64,000 nucleotides of DNA from Ewingella sp049889095 (lineage in GTDB: Bacteria; Pseudomonadota; Gammaproteobacteria; Enterobacterales; Enterobacteriaceae), in the NCBI GenBank assembly GCA_049889095.1, contig JBLJFK010000007.1; one strand, written 5' to 3'. A program made the translations under genes and the position numbers. Positions 34,421-43,154 of the stretch are shown piece by piece. The stretch's first letter is position 1. Each line of letters opens with the position of its first letter. The notes beneath the pieces are model-generated. The model was not told the DNA's origin. It saw only the letters and a program-made list of their open reading frames with translations, and ran no database searches.

Positions 34421-35203
34421 TCAGGCGTTCATAATCCGGGATAAAACAGCCTGATGGATGCTGCGGGGCGTAGCCCACATAAAGATAGCGGTTAACTTGT
34501 TGGCAAAACCCGCCACCACGCTCATACGACCAGCGTCCAATGCACGAATACCGGCACGTACCACAGGAGGAGCCTGCATCATGGTCATCCGCATTAACGG
34601 CGTAACTTTCTGCTGCGCTACGCTTGCAAAGCCCGTATCGCTCAACCCCGGACACAGCGTTGTCACCGTAACATTATCTCGTTTGAATTCACGGTGTAAT
34701 GCTTCGCCAAAGCGAAGTACGAAGGCCTTGGCAGCTGAATACACCGCGAAATGCTCAACGCCCTGAAAGGCTAAGATGCTCGCGACTTGTAAGATCTGTC
34801 CGCGCTTACGCTTTCTCATATCTTCGCCAAAAAGGCGTGTCATGACCGTGAGACTGGTGATATCCAACTGGATCATCGAGAGAATGGAGTCTACCTGGTT
34901 ATCAAGAAAAGGCCCCTGCAGACCATGTCCCGCATTGTTGATCAGCACATCTACCGCCACGCCTTGCGCAGTGAGACGTTGGTGGAGTTCTGTCACCGCC
35001 TCGATGTTCGATAGATCAACCTGTTCAACCAGAACCTCGATTTTGTATTCCTGTCGCAGAGTTTTGGCTAACGCTTCTAACTTATCCAGTCGACGTGCAA
35101 CTAACACCAGACGATGGCCGCGTTGTGCATACTGCCTGGCGAACTCTTCGCCGAAGCCGCTGGATGCACCCGTTATGAGCACGGTAGAATTTGTAATGGT
35201 CAT
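34421..35203 (-). CDS. short-chain dehydrogenase, DltE-like SDR
   Basis: The 260-residue SDR has LITGASSGFGEEFAR, NNAGHGLQGPF, a catalytic Ser in VASILAFQG and YSAAKAFVLRFGEAL, then CPGLSDTGFA. The C-terminal hydrophobic tail (VAGFANKLTAIFMWATP) suggests membrane association, as in SDRs acting on lipids or ketones. It is divergent from a TetR regulator across a 279-base region with palindromes. Substrate unknown. Confidence 0.88.
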   Translation of the reverse strand: MTITNSTVLITGASSGFGEEFARQYAQRGHRLVLVARRLDKLEALAKTLRQEYKIEVLVEQVDLSNIEAVTELHQRLTAQGVAVDVLINNAGHGLQGPFLDNQVDSILSMIQLDITSLTVMTRLFGEDMRKRKRGQILQVASILAFQGVEHFAVYSAAKAFVLRFGEALHREFKRDNVTVTTLCPGLSDTGFASVAQQKVTPLMRMTMMQAPPVVRAGIRALDAGRMSVVAGFANKLTAIFMWATPRSIHQAVLSRIMNA

Positions 35204-35354
35204 AAGTTGTTCTCTGAATAATGGGATTTATGTTTGAAAATGCAGCAACGCCAGCGTCTAAAGCAGCAATGCTGTTCACTCAGCACAAGGACAGCTAAAA
35301 AACGACGAGTGGTGAATTTTTAGTTTCCATATATAAATGAGAAATAATAATGAT

Positions 35355-35427
35355 GGTCATAATCTAAAGTGTCAACACTTTTGATTGCCACTATAATCTA
35401 AAACCATTTGAAGCTTTGATTATGACC
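35355..35427. promoter_or_regulatory. paired operators between SDR and TetR genes
   Basis: A 16-bp palindrome AAAGTGT-CA-ACACTTT (35366-35381) lies inside a larger 10-bp perfect inverted repeat GGTCATAATC (35355-35364) / GATTATGACC (35418-35427). The position in the divergent gap suggests TetR binding sites. Binding is inferred. Confidence 0.6.
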
Positions 35428-35482
35428 GACATCAATGTAAGATTGATCCCTTATATTCTTGCTGGACGAAAAAGGATAGTGC

Positions 35483-36055
35483 ATGAAAGTAACCAAAGCG
35501 CAGGCTCAGGAGAACCGGGCACACATCGTTGAAACCGCCGCTACTTTATTCCGGGAGCGCGGTTATGATGGTGTCGGGGTCGCGGAGTTGATGAACACCG
35601 CTGGCTTCACCCATGGCGGGTTCTACAAACACTTCCGGTCTAAAGCCGATTTGATGTCAGAAGCGGCAGCGAACGGAATTTCTCAGAGTGTGTTGAATAA
35701 CGGCGGGCTAGACTTGGTCGAGTTCGTCAAATATTACTTGTCCCGGGAACACCGTGACGCTCTGAGCCAAGGCTGTACGCTGGCAGCCCTCTGCGGAGAC
35801 GCAGCGCGTCAATCAGAGAACATCAAGGCGACTTTTGAGGAAGGAATTGAACATAGCCTTGCCGCTTTTAAGCAAGGTGGCGAAACAGAAGGGGAACTCA
35901 CTCAAAACGGATCGCGTGCAGCGATGATCGATACGTTTGCTCATATGCTTGGTGCATTAGTGTTGTCACGCGCTTGCCCGGATGACTCGACATTAGCCGA
36001 TGAAATTTTGGAAGTGTGCCGCACTCAGATTTTATCCAGGCTAGTCATTGCTTAG
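35483..36055 (+). CDS. TetR-family regulator
   Basis: The 190-residue TetR regulator has the HTH ERGYDGVGVAELMNTAGFTHGGFYKHFRSK (about residues 24-53) and ends with a C-terminal domain of the NemR/AcrR-like type (SREHRDALSQGCTLAALCGD, then SRAAMIDTFAHMLGALVLSRA). Conserved Cys and Asp in the GCTLAAL segment are seen in quinone/electrophile-sensing members, but the ligand is unknown. AAGGA precedes the ATG. Likely partner: the divergent SDR. Confidence 0.88.
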   Translation: MKVTKAQAQENRAHIVETAATLFRERGYDGVGVAELMNTAGFTHGGFYKHFRSKADLMSEAAANGISQSVLNNGGLDLVEFVKYYLSREHRDALSQGCTLAALCGDAARQSENIKATFEEGIEHSLAAFKQGGETEGELTQNGSRAAMIDTFAHMLGALVLSRACPDDSTLADEILEVCRTQILSRLVIA

Positions 36056-36139
36056 AATGCGTCCTGACAGACATAAGAGACGCGTTAATCGTTACAGACT
36101 TGATAAACGTCTCTGAATCCATTAGGAACTCAATTTCTT

Positions 36140-38662
36140 TCACTTTTCTTTAAGTGACGACTTTTCCGTGTGAGTCCGCACCTGAAAACGCTTAAGCCGC
36201 AGCGCGTTGCCGAGTACGAAGACGCTGGAGAGCGCCATCGCGGCAGCGGCAAAGATCGGCGAAAGCAAGGTGCCGTTCAGTGGGTAAAGCGCGCCTGCCG
36301 CGACCGGTATAAGCAAGGCGTTGTAGGCAAAAGCCCAGAACAAATTTTGCTTAATATTGCGAATTGTTGCCTGGCTGAGCGCGATGGCATTCGACACACC
36401 CAGTAAGTCTCCAGACATGAGTACCACATCCGCCGCCTCGATCGCTACATCGGTTCCCGTACCGATGGCAAGCCCCACATCGGCTTCGGCCAACGCGGGG
36501 GCGTCGTTGATACCATCACCCACGAAAGCGACTCGCGCGCCATTGACCCGGAATTTCTTCAACGCGGCAACCTTGCCGTCGGGCATCACCTCGGCTGCGA
36601 CGTCATCAATGCAGAGTTGCATGGCGATCGCTGACGCGGTCGCCGCATTGTCTCCGGTGATCATCGCAACTTTAAGTCCGAGCGCATGCAGCGCCCTGAT
36701 AGCCTCGGGCGTGGTTTCCTTGATCGGATCGGCGACCGCGATCACTGCCGCCAGACGGCCATCAATCGCGGCATAGAGCGGGCTTTTACCCTGCTCGCCA
36801 AGCCGCACTGCAATCGGCAGGAAGCTCGCGACGTCCAGGCCCAGCTTCGCCATGAAACGGTCTGCGCCGACGGCAATAGTACGTCCTGCTACCTTGCCCA
36901 GCACGCCAAAACCTGGCGTTGCGTCAAAGTCTTCAATGGGCGCAAGCCGGATGTCCCGATGCCTCGCGGCTGCGACGATCGCTTCGGCGATAGGATGCTC
37001 AGACCGGCTCTCGACCGCCGCAACCAGCGCGAGGACGTCATCGTATTCGAAGCCCTCTGCAAGCACGAGGTCGGTCAACTCGGGACGTCCTTTGGTCAAC
37101 GTACCGGTCTTATCGAGCGCAATCACGCTCACATCACGCAGAGCCTGCAAGGCTTCACCCTTGCGAAAGAGAATACCGAACTCGGCCGCGCGGCCCGTAC
37201 CGACCATGATTGAGGTCGGCGTGGCCAACCCCATGGCGCACGGACAGGCAATAATGAGCACCGCGACCGCATTCACCAGCGCCAAGGTCAGCGCCGGGGA
37301 CGGACCAAAAATCAGCCAGGTCAGAAAGGTCAACATGGCCGCAACCATCACCGCCGGGACAAACCACATGGTCACCTTATCAACCAGCGTCTGGATCGGC
37401 AGTTTGGAGCCCTGCGCTTGCTCGACCAAATGGATGATCTGCGCAAGCACCGTATTAGCACCGACCTTGGTAACGCAGAAACTGAACGCGCCCGTCTTAT
37501 TGATCGTCCCACCGACGACCGCAGCGCCCTCTCCCTTCGACACCGGCACTGGCTCGCCGGTGATCATGCTTTCGTCCACATAAGACGCTCCCTCAACCAC
37601 CACGCCATCGACTGGGATTTTTTCGCCCGGTCGGACAAGCACAATGTCACCGGCTGTCACCTGATCAAGCGGAATATCAACCGTCTCGCCGTTGCGCTCA
37701 ACGCAGGCAGTCTTGGGCTGCAGCCCGACCAGCCGCTTAATTGCCTGCGAAGTTCGCCCTTTGGCGCGCGCTTCCAATGCGCGTCCGAGCAGGATCAATG
37801 TGACGATAACGGCAGCGGCTTCGAAATAGACGTTAGCGGTGCCGTGCGGGAGCACGCCAGGGACGAAAGTGGCGACAAGTGAATAGCCGTAAGCGGCCGC
37901 CGTGCCGACTGAAACCAGCGAGTTCATATCAGGAGCACCGCGCAGTAATGCCGGTACACCTTTGCGGAAAAAGCGAAGACCCGGCCCAAACAGCACAAGG
38001 GTGGTGAGCACGAACTGGATATACCAGTTGGTTTGCTGACCCAATGCTCCCATCACCCAATGGTGCACAGCGGGGATCAGATGGGAACCCATCTCAAGGA
38101 TGAAAACGGGTAAAGTGAAGATGGCGGCAACCAGTAATGAGCGCCGCAGCGCCCGTGAGTCACTTTCACGACGTTCGGTGTCTTTATCGTCCGCATTGGC
38201 GGTTTCGGCCGACAAACGGCGGGACGGGTAACCGGCCTGTTTGACCGCATTTTCCAGATCGGCCGTGGAGACAACGCCGGCGAGATGACGCACACGTGCG
38301 CGCTCGGTCGCCAGATTGACATTGGCCTCGAGCACGCCTGGGATCTGTGCAAGCGCTTTCTCAACCCGACCCACACAGGATGCACAGCTCATGTCTTCGA
38401 TCGCGAGCTCGGTGGTCTCTTCGCTGACGACATAGCCAGCGCCTTCAATAGCGCGGACAACCGACAGCGGATCGGCCCGGCCGCTGAAGGTAACATCAGC
38501 GCGTTCGGTGGCGAGATTAACCGCAGCCGACTGCACACCGGGGACCGCTTTCAACGCGCGCTCAACCCGGCCAACGCATGATGCACAGCTCATGCCTTCG
38601 ACCGGCAGACTCAGACGAGTCATTAAGGATGTGGATGGATTGAAACCTGGATGGAGAGCCAT
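36140..38662 (-). CDS. copA: copper-exporting P1B-type ATPase
   Basis: The 840-residue heavy-metal ATPase has two N-terminal HMA metal-binding domains (CxxC at 26-29 and 93-96), then the membrane CPC motif (IIACPCAMGLATPTS), phosphorylation site DKTGTLTKG, HP motif SEHPIAEAI, ATP hinge GDGINDAPAL and the C-terminal MALSSVFVLGNALRL. CPC plus MxxSS indicates a Cu(I) exporter. The coding sequence is markedly richer in GC than most neighbours. Upstream on the same strand is a CueR-type promoter. No chaperone or cueR gene is adjacent. Confidence 0.94.
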   Translation of the reverse strand: MALHPGFNPSTSLMTRLSLPVEGMSCASCVGRVERALKAVPGVQSAAVNLATERADVTFSGRADPLSVVRAIEGAGYVVSEETTELAIEDMSCASCVGRVEKALAQIPGVLEANVNLATERARVRHLAGVVSTADLENAVKQAGYPSRRLSAETANADDKDTERRESDSRALRRSLLVAAIFTLPVFILEMGSHLIPAVHHWVMGALGQQTNWYIQFVLTTLVLFGPGLRFFRKGVPALLRGAPDMNSLVSVGTAAAYGYSLVATFVPGVLPHGTANVYFEAAAVIVTLILLGRALEARAKGRTSQAIKRLVGLQPKTACVERNGETVDIPLDQVTAGDIVLVRPGEKIPVDGVVVEGASYVDESMITGEPVPVSKGEGAAVVGGTINKTGAFSFCVTKVGANTVLAQIIHLVEQAQGSKLPIQTLVDKVTMWFVPAVMVAAMLTFLTWLIFGPSPALTLALVNAVAVLIIACPCAMGLATPTSIMVGTGRAAEFGILFRKGEALQALRDVSVIALDKTGTLTKGRPELTDLVLAEGFEYDDVLALVAAVESRSEHPIAEAIVAAARHRDIRLAPIEDFDATPGFGVLGKVAGRTIAVGADRFMAKLGLDVASFLPIAVRLGEQGKSPLYAAIDGRLAAVIAVADPIKETTPEAIRALHALGLKVAMITGDNAATASAIAMQLCIDDVAAEVMPDGKVAALKKFRVNGARVAFVGDGINDAPALAEADVGLAIGTGTDVAIEAADVVLMSGDLLGVSNAIALSQATIRNIKQNLFWAFAYNALLIPVAAGALYPLNGTLLSPIFAAAAMALSSVFVLGNALRLKRFQVRTHTEKSSLKEK

Positions 38663-38694
38663 TGCCCTACCCTTGAAGAGTTATATTGGAGAGA

Positions 38695-38725
38695 AGTTTA
38701 AACCTTCCTCCCAGGGGAAGGTCAA
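38695..38725 (-). promoter_or_regulatory. CueR-type (MerR family) copA promoter
   Basis: On the minus strand TTGACC (-35) and TAAACT (-10) are separated by 19 bases. They flank the dyad ACCTTCC-N7-GGAAGGT (plus-strand 38702-38722), which matches the enteric copA operator closely. The long spacer is the hallmark of MerR-family activation; copper-bound CueR would activate. Confidence 0.88.
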
Positions 38726-38778
38726 CAAGATGATGAGTGTGGCAGGCGTGCTGACCGACACGTCTGCCATGCCGTTGC

Positions 38779-40920
38779 TTAGCGTTTACGCCACACCGTT
38801 ACCTGCGCCACGGTATGCTGATATTTGCGTGCCGTTTCGCGGATCACAAAAGGCACATCCACCGGAGGCTGGACTTCGGTAAAATCAGCGGCCAGCAGGC
38901 GTTGCAGTGCCTGATGCGTAGTAAGCGCTTCGCCATTTTCTCGCACACCACCAATCCAGTTCTCTTTCGGCGTGAACTCTTCCAGCCAGGTATAAGGCGA
39001 TGAAAGTATCAACAAACCGCCGGAGCGGAGCATCGATGCAACATCCTGCAAGAAGCGCTTCGGTTGGCGCAGGCGATCGATGAGGTTCGACGCCAGCACG
39101 AGATCGTACGGGTCTTTCTGCGGTTTCAGGTTACAGGCATCGCCCTGCATGAAGCGCACTTTTTCCGCATGCTCGGCACTGAGCCCAACATCCGACAACC
39201 GCGCCTGGCAATACTCCATCAGATCGCCCTCTTCTGGCATCAGATAACGCAAAGCCTCGCCGCTGGCCAGCGATAGAGCCACGTCGATAAAGCGCGCGGA
39301 ATAATCCATGCCGGTTACCTGATCAAACAAGCGGGCCAGTTCAAAGCTGGCGCGGCCGGTAGCACAGCCAATATCCAGGGCGCGATGACGTTTATCGCAC
39401 AGTTTTTCAGCGATATCCACCAGGGCGCGAGCATAGTTATCCACGCCGAAATAGCTTTTCCCGTATTGAAAATCAAGGTATTGCGATACCAGCGTGTCAG
39501 TTTCATACGGGTTTACGACTCGTTTTTCCTGATGCGTCGACACGACATAGCGAAAACCCGCATGCTGGAAAAAGTGACGGCGGAAAGCATAGCGGGCGGA
39601 GCGGAGCGCTTCGTTACCGGTTGAGATCCAGCTACCCCCTTTGATGATCGAATGTTTGCCATCAAAGGTCGGCGTCGAGAAATCGTCATAGAGTGGATGG
39701 ACGCGGAAGCCGTCAAAGCCGCTGATCGGCGTAGTCGTCCACTGCCAGACATTACCTACAACGTCGTAAAAATCACCCTGAGGGAACTGGTCTACGGGAC
39801 AAGAAGAGGCCCACCATGCCAGATTGATATTGCCGGGCGCCTGCTGCCAGTCCGGCTGATCGCCCTCTACCTGCTCACGCAACAGATACCACTCTGCTTC
39901 GGTGGGCAGTTGGATCGATTTACCGGTTTCATCAGCTTTCCAGCGGCAAAATGCAGCCGCTTCCAGCTGATTAACTTCAGCAGGCCAGTCCCACGGCATT
40001 GGAATTTCCCCGGCCATAAGACGCAGTTTGAGATCCTCCGGTTGCGCCGCAGAACCGACCCAGAATGTCGGCATGGCGGCATTGGCAAAATCGCGCCAGC
40101 CCTGACCCTCTCCATCCCACCATTGTGTATTCTGATAACCACCGGCCTGCACAAACTCGAAAAACTCCGCATTGCTGACCAACATCTTGCTGGCTTTAAA
40201 GGGTTTCACATCGCTGTGCGCTGTGCCGTATTCGTTGTCCCAGCCGTAGGTAGCATCTGTTTTCCCCAACGTTAACTGCCCGCCCGGCATGTTAATCAGC
40301 GAGTTTTGCGGCACCGTAGTGCGGTCTTCACGAACATGCGTGCAAGCTGGCCAGTGCGCCTGGGGTTTTACCCATTCCACCGGCAACTGGCGGATCAGCA
40401 CGCTGGACGTCTCAAGGTGAATACGTTCGTGCTCAATGCCCATCAAGATCACCCATGCCGGGCTTTCCCAGCTGAGCGGCAATTCTAAAGGCATATTTTC
40501 GATGAAATTGGCTAAAACAGTGCGCACTTTGCCGCGATAATCACGTAACTGCGCGACGCTTGGCCAACTGTATTCGCTGTTATCCAGGTCATCCCAGCTC
40601 ATTTCATCCACGCCAATCGCCAGCATTGCCTCAATACCGTCATCAACACGTTGAGAAATCAAACCTGCTGCCATCAGCTTATTGATGTAAAAAGTGGCGG
40701 TATGACCGAAGTAGAAAATCAGCGGATGACGCAGGGAAATGGCTTTATTAAAGTAAGCGCGTTCATCTTCCAGGCAGTTGAACAAGCTTTCGTACAGGTC
40801 CCAGGTCTGGTTAAAGTACTCAAGAATTTCATGACGTTTTTCGGCAGCACTATTGCCGTTCAGACGTAATGTTTGCGTCGGCTCAGGTAACCCGGTTGTG
40901 GTTATTTTTGGGGGATTCAT
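38779..40920 (-). CDS. ovoA: 5-histidylcysteine sulfoxide synthase / methyltransferase OvoA
   Basis: The 713-residue bifunctional ovothiol enzyme has three domains. An N-terminal DinB-like domain carries the non-heme iron motif HERIHLE (164-170, Hx3HxE; further iron His in FGHTATFYINK). A formylglycine-generating-enzyme-like domain (INMPGGQLTLGKTD, QLPTEAEWYLL, GNVWQWTTTPI, SARYAFRRHFFQHAGFRYV) follows. A C-terminal SAM methyltransferase (ALDIGCATGRASFELA) is last. The enzyme joins cysteine to histidine with oxygen, then N-methylates the product after C-S lyase. No lyase gene is adjacent. Start ATG 40920 has AAGGA upstream. Confidence 0.93.
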   Translation of the reverse strand: MNPPKITTTGLPEPTQTLRLNGNSAAEKRHEILEYFNQTWDLYESLFNCLEDERAYFNKAISLRHPLIFYFGHTATFYINKLMAAGLISQRVDDGIEAMLAIGVDEMSWDDLDNSEYSWPSVAQLRDYRGKVRTVLANFIENMPLELPLSWESPAWVILMGIEHERIHLETSSVLIRQLPVEWVKPQAHWPACTHVREDRTTVPQNSLINMPGGQLTLGKTDATYGWDNEYGTAHSDVKPFKASKMLVSNAEFFEFVQAGGYQNTQWWDGEGQGWRDFANAAMPTFWVGSAAQPEDLKLRLMAGEIPMPWDWPAEVNQLEAAAFCRWKADETGKSIQLPTEAEWYLLREQVEGDQPDWQQAPGNINLAWWASSCPVDQFPQGDFYDVVGNVWQWTTTPISGFDGFRVHPLYDDFSTPTFDGKHSIIKGGSWISTGNEALRSARYAFRRHFFQHAGFRYVVSTHQEKRVVNPYETDTLVSQYLDFQYGKSYFGVDNYARALVDIAEKLCDKRHRALDIGCATGRASFELARLFDQVTGMDYSARFIDVALSLASGEALRYLMPEEGDLMEYCQARLSDVGLSAEHAEKVRFMQGDACNLKPQKDPYDLVLASNLIDRLRQPKRFLQDVASMLRSGGLLILSSPYTWLEEFTPKENWIGGVRENGEALTTHQALQRLLAADFTEVQPPVDVPFVIRETARKYQHTVAQVTVWRKR

Positions 40921-41033
40921 GGATATTTCCTTTGTTAACTGACGAAGCAAATGAACTGCAAAGTGTAGCATTTATTCATTTAATCACGCTTTCATGAGAA
41001 ATTCTGACACAATTTAATCGCTATAATTACCGA

Positions 41034-42146
41034 TTAATCGAGCATAAACAGCAGGGAACGTTCAGAAAGTTGCAAGGGTTCACCCTCAAAGCGATGGCGC
41101 AAAGAGTGATAGGACCCAGCGGAAATAATACGTTCGATATCAGTGGACATTGCATCCAGCGCTTGCTTCATTTGCGGCAGATAATCATGAGTGTCATACA
41201 CCCGGTCGATCCCTTCCAGCGAATGGTTCATGATTTTACGCGCAACATCGTTGGCAATACTGAGTGATGCTAGTTTTGAACGAGCAGTACGACGCAGATC
41301 CCTGGTGGTGAACGGCTCGATACCTGGCCCTCTTTCAGCACGGACCACGCGCCGCAGCGCCTGAGTGATGGCACCACGCGACAGCGGTTTTTGCCCGTCA
41401 GCCGGAGATGGCACCAGCCAGGGACTGTCGGTGGGGCTGGCTTTAAGCAGCGCTTGGATGCAGCGGATCATCAAGGGTGTCAGCGGCAAACTGTGGTCGC
41501 GCCGCGATTTATTTCGCAGCCCCTGCCGCCATACGCCAATGCGTAAGTGAAACTCATCTTTGCGTGCGCGCACAACTTCATCAGGGCGTCGTGCCGTGAG
41601 CAAACAGAGCCGCAGCGCCCAGCGGCACTGCTCTGAAATACACCATAAATCAAGACTATGCCAGAAAATCCAGATTTCCGCATCGGTCAGAGAACGCTCG
41701 CGCGGGGGCGTATTTCGCCCGCCGACATCGCGGCGTTTCATCGAGCCGATCGGCGAATGTTCCAGGTATCCCTGGATTTCTGCCCAGCTTAGAAACTGTT
41801 TACACAAAGCAAAAACACGTTTGGCTTCGGCGATTTTCCCTTCTGCCAGCAGCACGTTAAAGAGACGGTTGAGCCGAAGGCGGCTGACTTTATTAAGCGG
41901 TAACTGACCGATCGCTGGCAGGACGTGATTGAGTAACGAGGAAACCGCGATTTCAGGCCGCCGGCGGGTGATCATCAGCGACAGTTTTATCCACACCTTC
42001 ATGGCCTGCTCGACGGTAGCGTTGACTTCCTCGTCGACGTTATCCAGCTCTGCCAACGACGCATTTTTGATCTGCGAAAGAAAATGGATCACATGGCGGC
42101 CAACCTGCTCGGCGGCGATATCGGGTTCAGTCACATCAGCATTCAT
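41034..42146 (-). CDS. tyrosine recombinase (phage/island integrase)
   Basis: The 370-residue integrase has a core-binding domain (about 50-130) and a catalytic domain with Arg at ARRPDE (about 186-187), Arg in TTRDLRRTARS (285-286), His308 in MNHS and the nucleophile Tyr317 in VYDTHDY. All catalytic residues are present, so it may be active. The typical island genes (excisionase, primase) are not adjacent and no tRNA is visible, so it is an orphan. A perfect 17-bp inverted repeat lies 67 bases upstream. Confidence 0.88.
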   Translation of the reverse strand: MNADVTEPDIAAEQVGRHVIHFLSQIKNASLAELDNVDEEVNATVEQAMKVWIKLSLMITRRRPEIAVSSLLNHVLPAIGQLPLNKVSRLRLNRLFNVLLAEGKIAEAKRVFALCKQFLSWAEIQGYLEHSPIGSMKRRDVGGRNTPPRERSLTDAEIWIFWHSLDLWCISEQCRWALRLCLLTARRPDEVVRARKDEFHLRIGVWRQGLRNKSRRDHSLPLTPLMIRCIQALLKASPTDSPWLVPSPADGQKPLSRGAITQALRRVVRAERGPGIEPFTTRDLRRTARSKLASLSIANDVARKIMNHSLEGIDRVYDTHDYLPQMKQALDAMSTDIERIISAGSYHSLRHRFEGEPLQLSERSLLFMLD

Positions 42147-42212
42147 TCTGGCGATTTCAACAGGCTAAAGTCCGGGCCGTAGTTATAACAACTCGGCGGA
42201 TCAGACGCAAAA

Positions 42213-42253
42213 GCTTTGTGACTCCAGACCTATTAAGTCTGGAGTCACAAAGC
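42213..42253. repeat. perfect 17-bp inverted repeat between integrase and rhtB
   Basis: GCTTTGTGACTCCAGAC and its exact reverse complement flank the 7-base loop CTATTAA. It lies upstream of both the integrase (minus strand) and rhtB (plus strand). No T run follows on either strand. It could be a strong hairpin, a recombinase or excisionase site, or an operator. Confidence 0.8.
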
Positions 42254-42405
42254 GAGCGGAGAGTGAAAAATAGCAGAGCTACGCCTGCCATTTTAGCCAA
42301 TACATTCAGGGGGTGAAAATGGCGTTAATGGGTGAATTAAGTCGTTTGAGTGAGAATAAATATAGCGTATCGTTCCATAAAATAGCGTATTCAGAGGTTC
42401 GCTCA

Positions 42406-43026
42406 ATGACGTTGCACTGGTGGTTAACTTATCTTCTTACCACAATTATTCTCAGCCTTTCTCCCGGTGCAGGTGCAATAAACACCATGAGTACGGGGAT
42501 CAGCCACGGCTATCGCGGTGCAGTCTTCTCGATTGCCGGTCAGCAAATCGGCCTGGCTTGCCATATTGTTGTGGTCGGCATTGGGTTGGGAACCTTGGTT
42601 TCTCAGTCCGTACTGGCATTTGAAGCCCTTAAATGGCTAGGTGCGGCTTACCTGATCTGGTTAGGCATTGGGCAATGGCGTGCCGCCGGGGCAGTAGACT
42701 TAAACGCGATGGCCAAAATACTGTCGCCAAATCGACTGTTTAAACGTGCGGTTGTTGTGAATCTCACCAATCCGAAAAGCATTGTTTTTCTGGCAGCATT
42801 ATTCCCACAATTTATTTTGCCGGAAGCTCCGCAAACCGGGCAATACGTTGTCCTTGGCCTGACAACCATCGTGGTTGATATCATTGTCATGGGCGGTTAC
42901 GCAATGCTCGCCACGCATATTTCCGGCTGGATAAAGTCTGCAAAACAGATGAAATTACTCAACCGTATTTTCGGCTCACTCTTCATTCTGGTCGCGGTAC
43001 TGCTGGCGAGCGCCAGAAAAGCGTAA
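42406..43026 (+). CDS. rhtB: homoserine/homoserine lactone efflux protein
   Basis: The 206-residue LysE-family exporter is the same length as E. coli RhtB and shares TLHWWLTYLLTTIILSLSPGAGA, AFEALKWLGAAYLIWLGI, VNLTNPKSIVFLAALFPQFI and LNRIFGSLFILVAVLLASAR. It exports homoserine, its lactone and threonine. Start ATG 42406 with AGAGG upstream matches the enteric N-terminus; a longer frame from 42313 is not needed. Confidence 0.95.
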   Translation: MTLHWWLTYLLTTIILSLSPGAGAINTMSTGISHGYRGAVFSIAGQQIGLACHIVVVGIGLGTLVSQSVLAFEALKWLGAAYLIWLGIGQWRAAGAVDLNAMAKILSPNRLFKRAVVVNLTNPKSIVFLAALFPQFILPEAPQTGQYVVLGLTTIVVDIIVMGGYAMLATHISGWIKSAKQMKLLNRIFGSLFILVAVLLASARKA

Positions 43027-43048
43027 TATAGATTTCTGCCGTGGCGCA

Positions 43049-43074
43049 GTGCGTGCGTGCGTGCGTGCGTGCGT
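43049..43074. repeat. tetranucleotide tandem repeat (GTGC)6
   Basis: Six and a half uninterrupted copies of GTGC lie 22 bases after the rhtB stop, in the intergenic space towards the convergent EAL gene. Confidence 0.95.
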
Positions 43075-43154
43075 TCAGCATAGCTGCGCCAGTGCGGAGA
43101 AACCTTATGGCGGAAGGAAATAGTCGTGATTATAAACATATGCTGATGTCGAGC

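Noticed and set aside
36852..37583. Long antisense open frame (243 codons) opposite copA
   Set aside because: Complementary frame of a GC-rich well-supported P-type ATPase gene; Ser/Thr/Arg/Pro-rich text without motifs.
43049..43074. GTGC repeat as a phase-variation switch
   Set aside because: It is outside any coding frame and between convergent gene ends, so copy-number change would not switch a protein.
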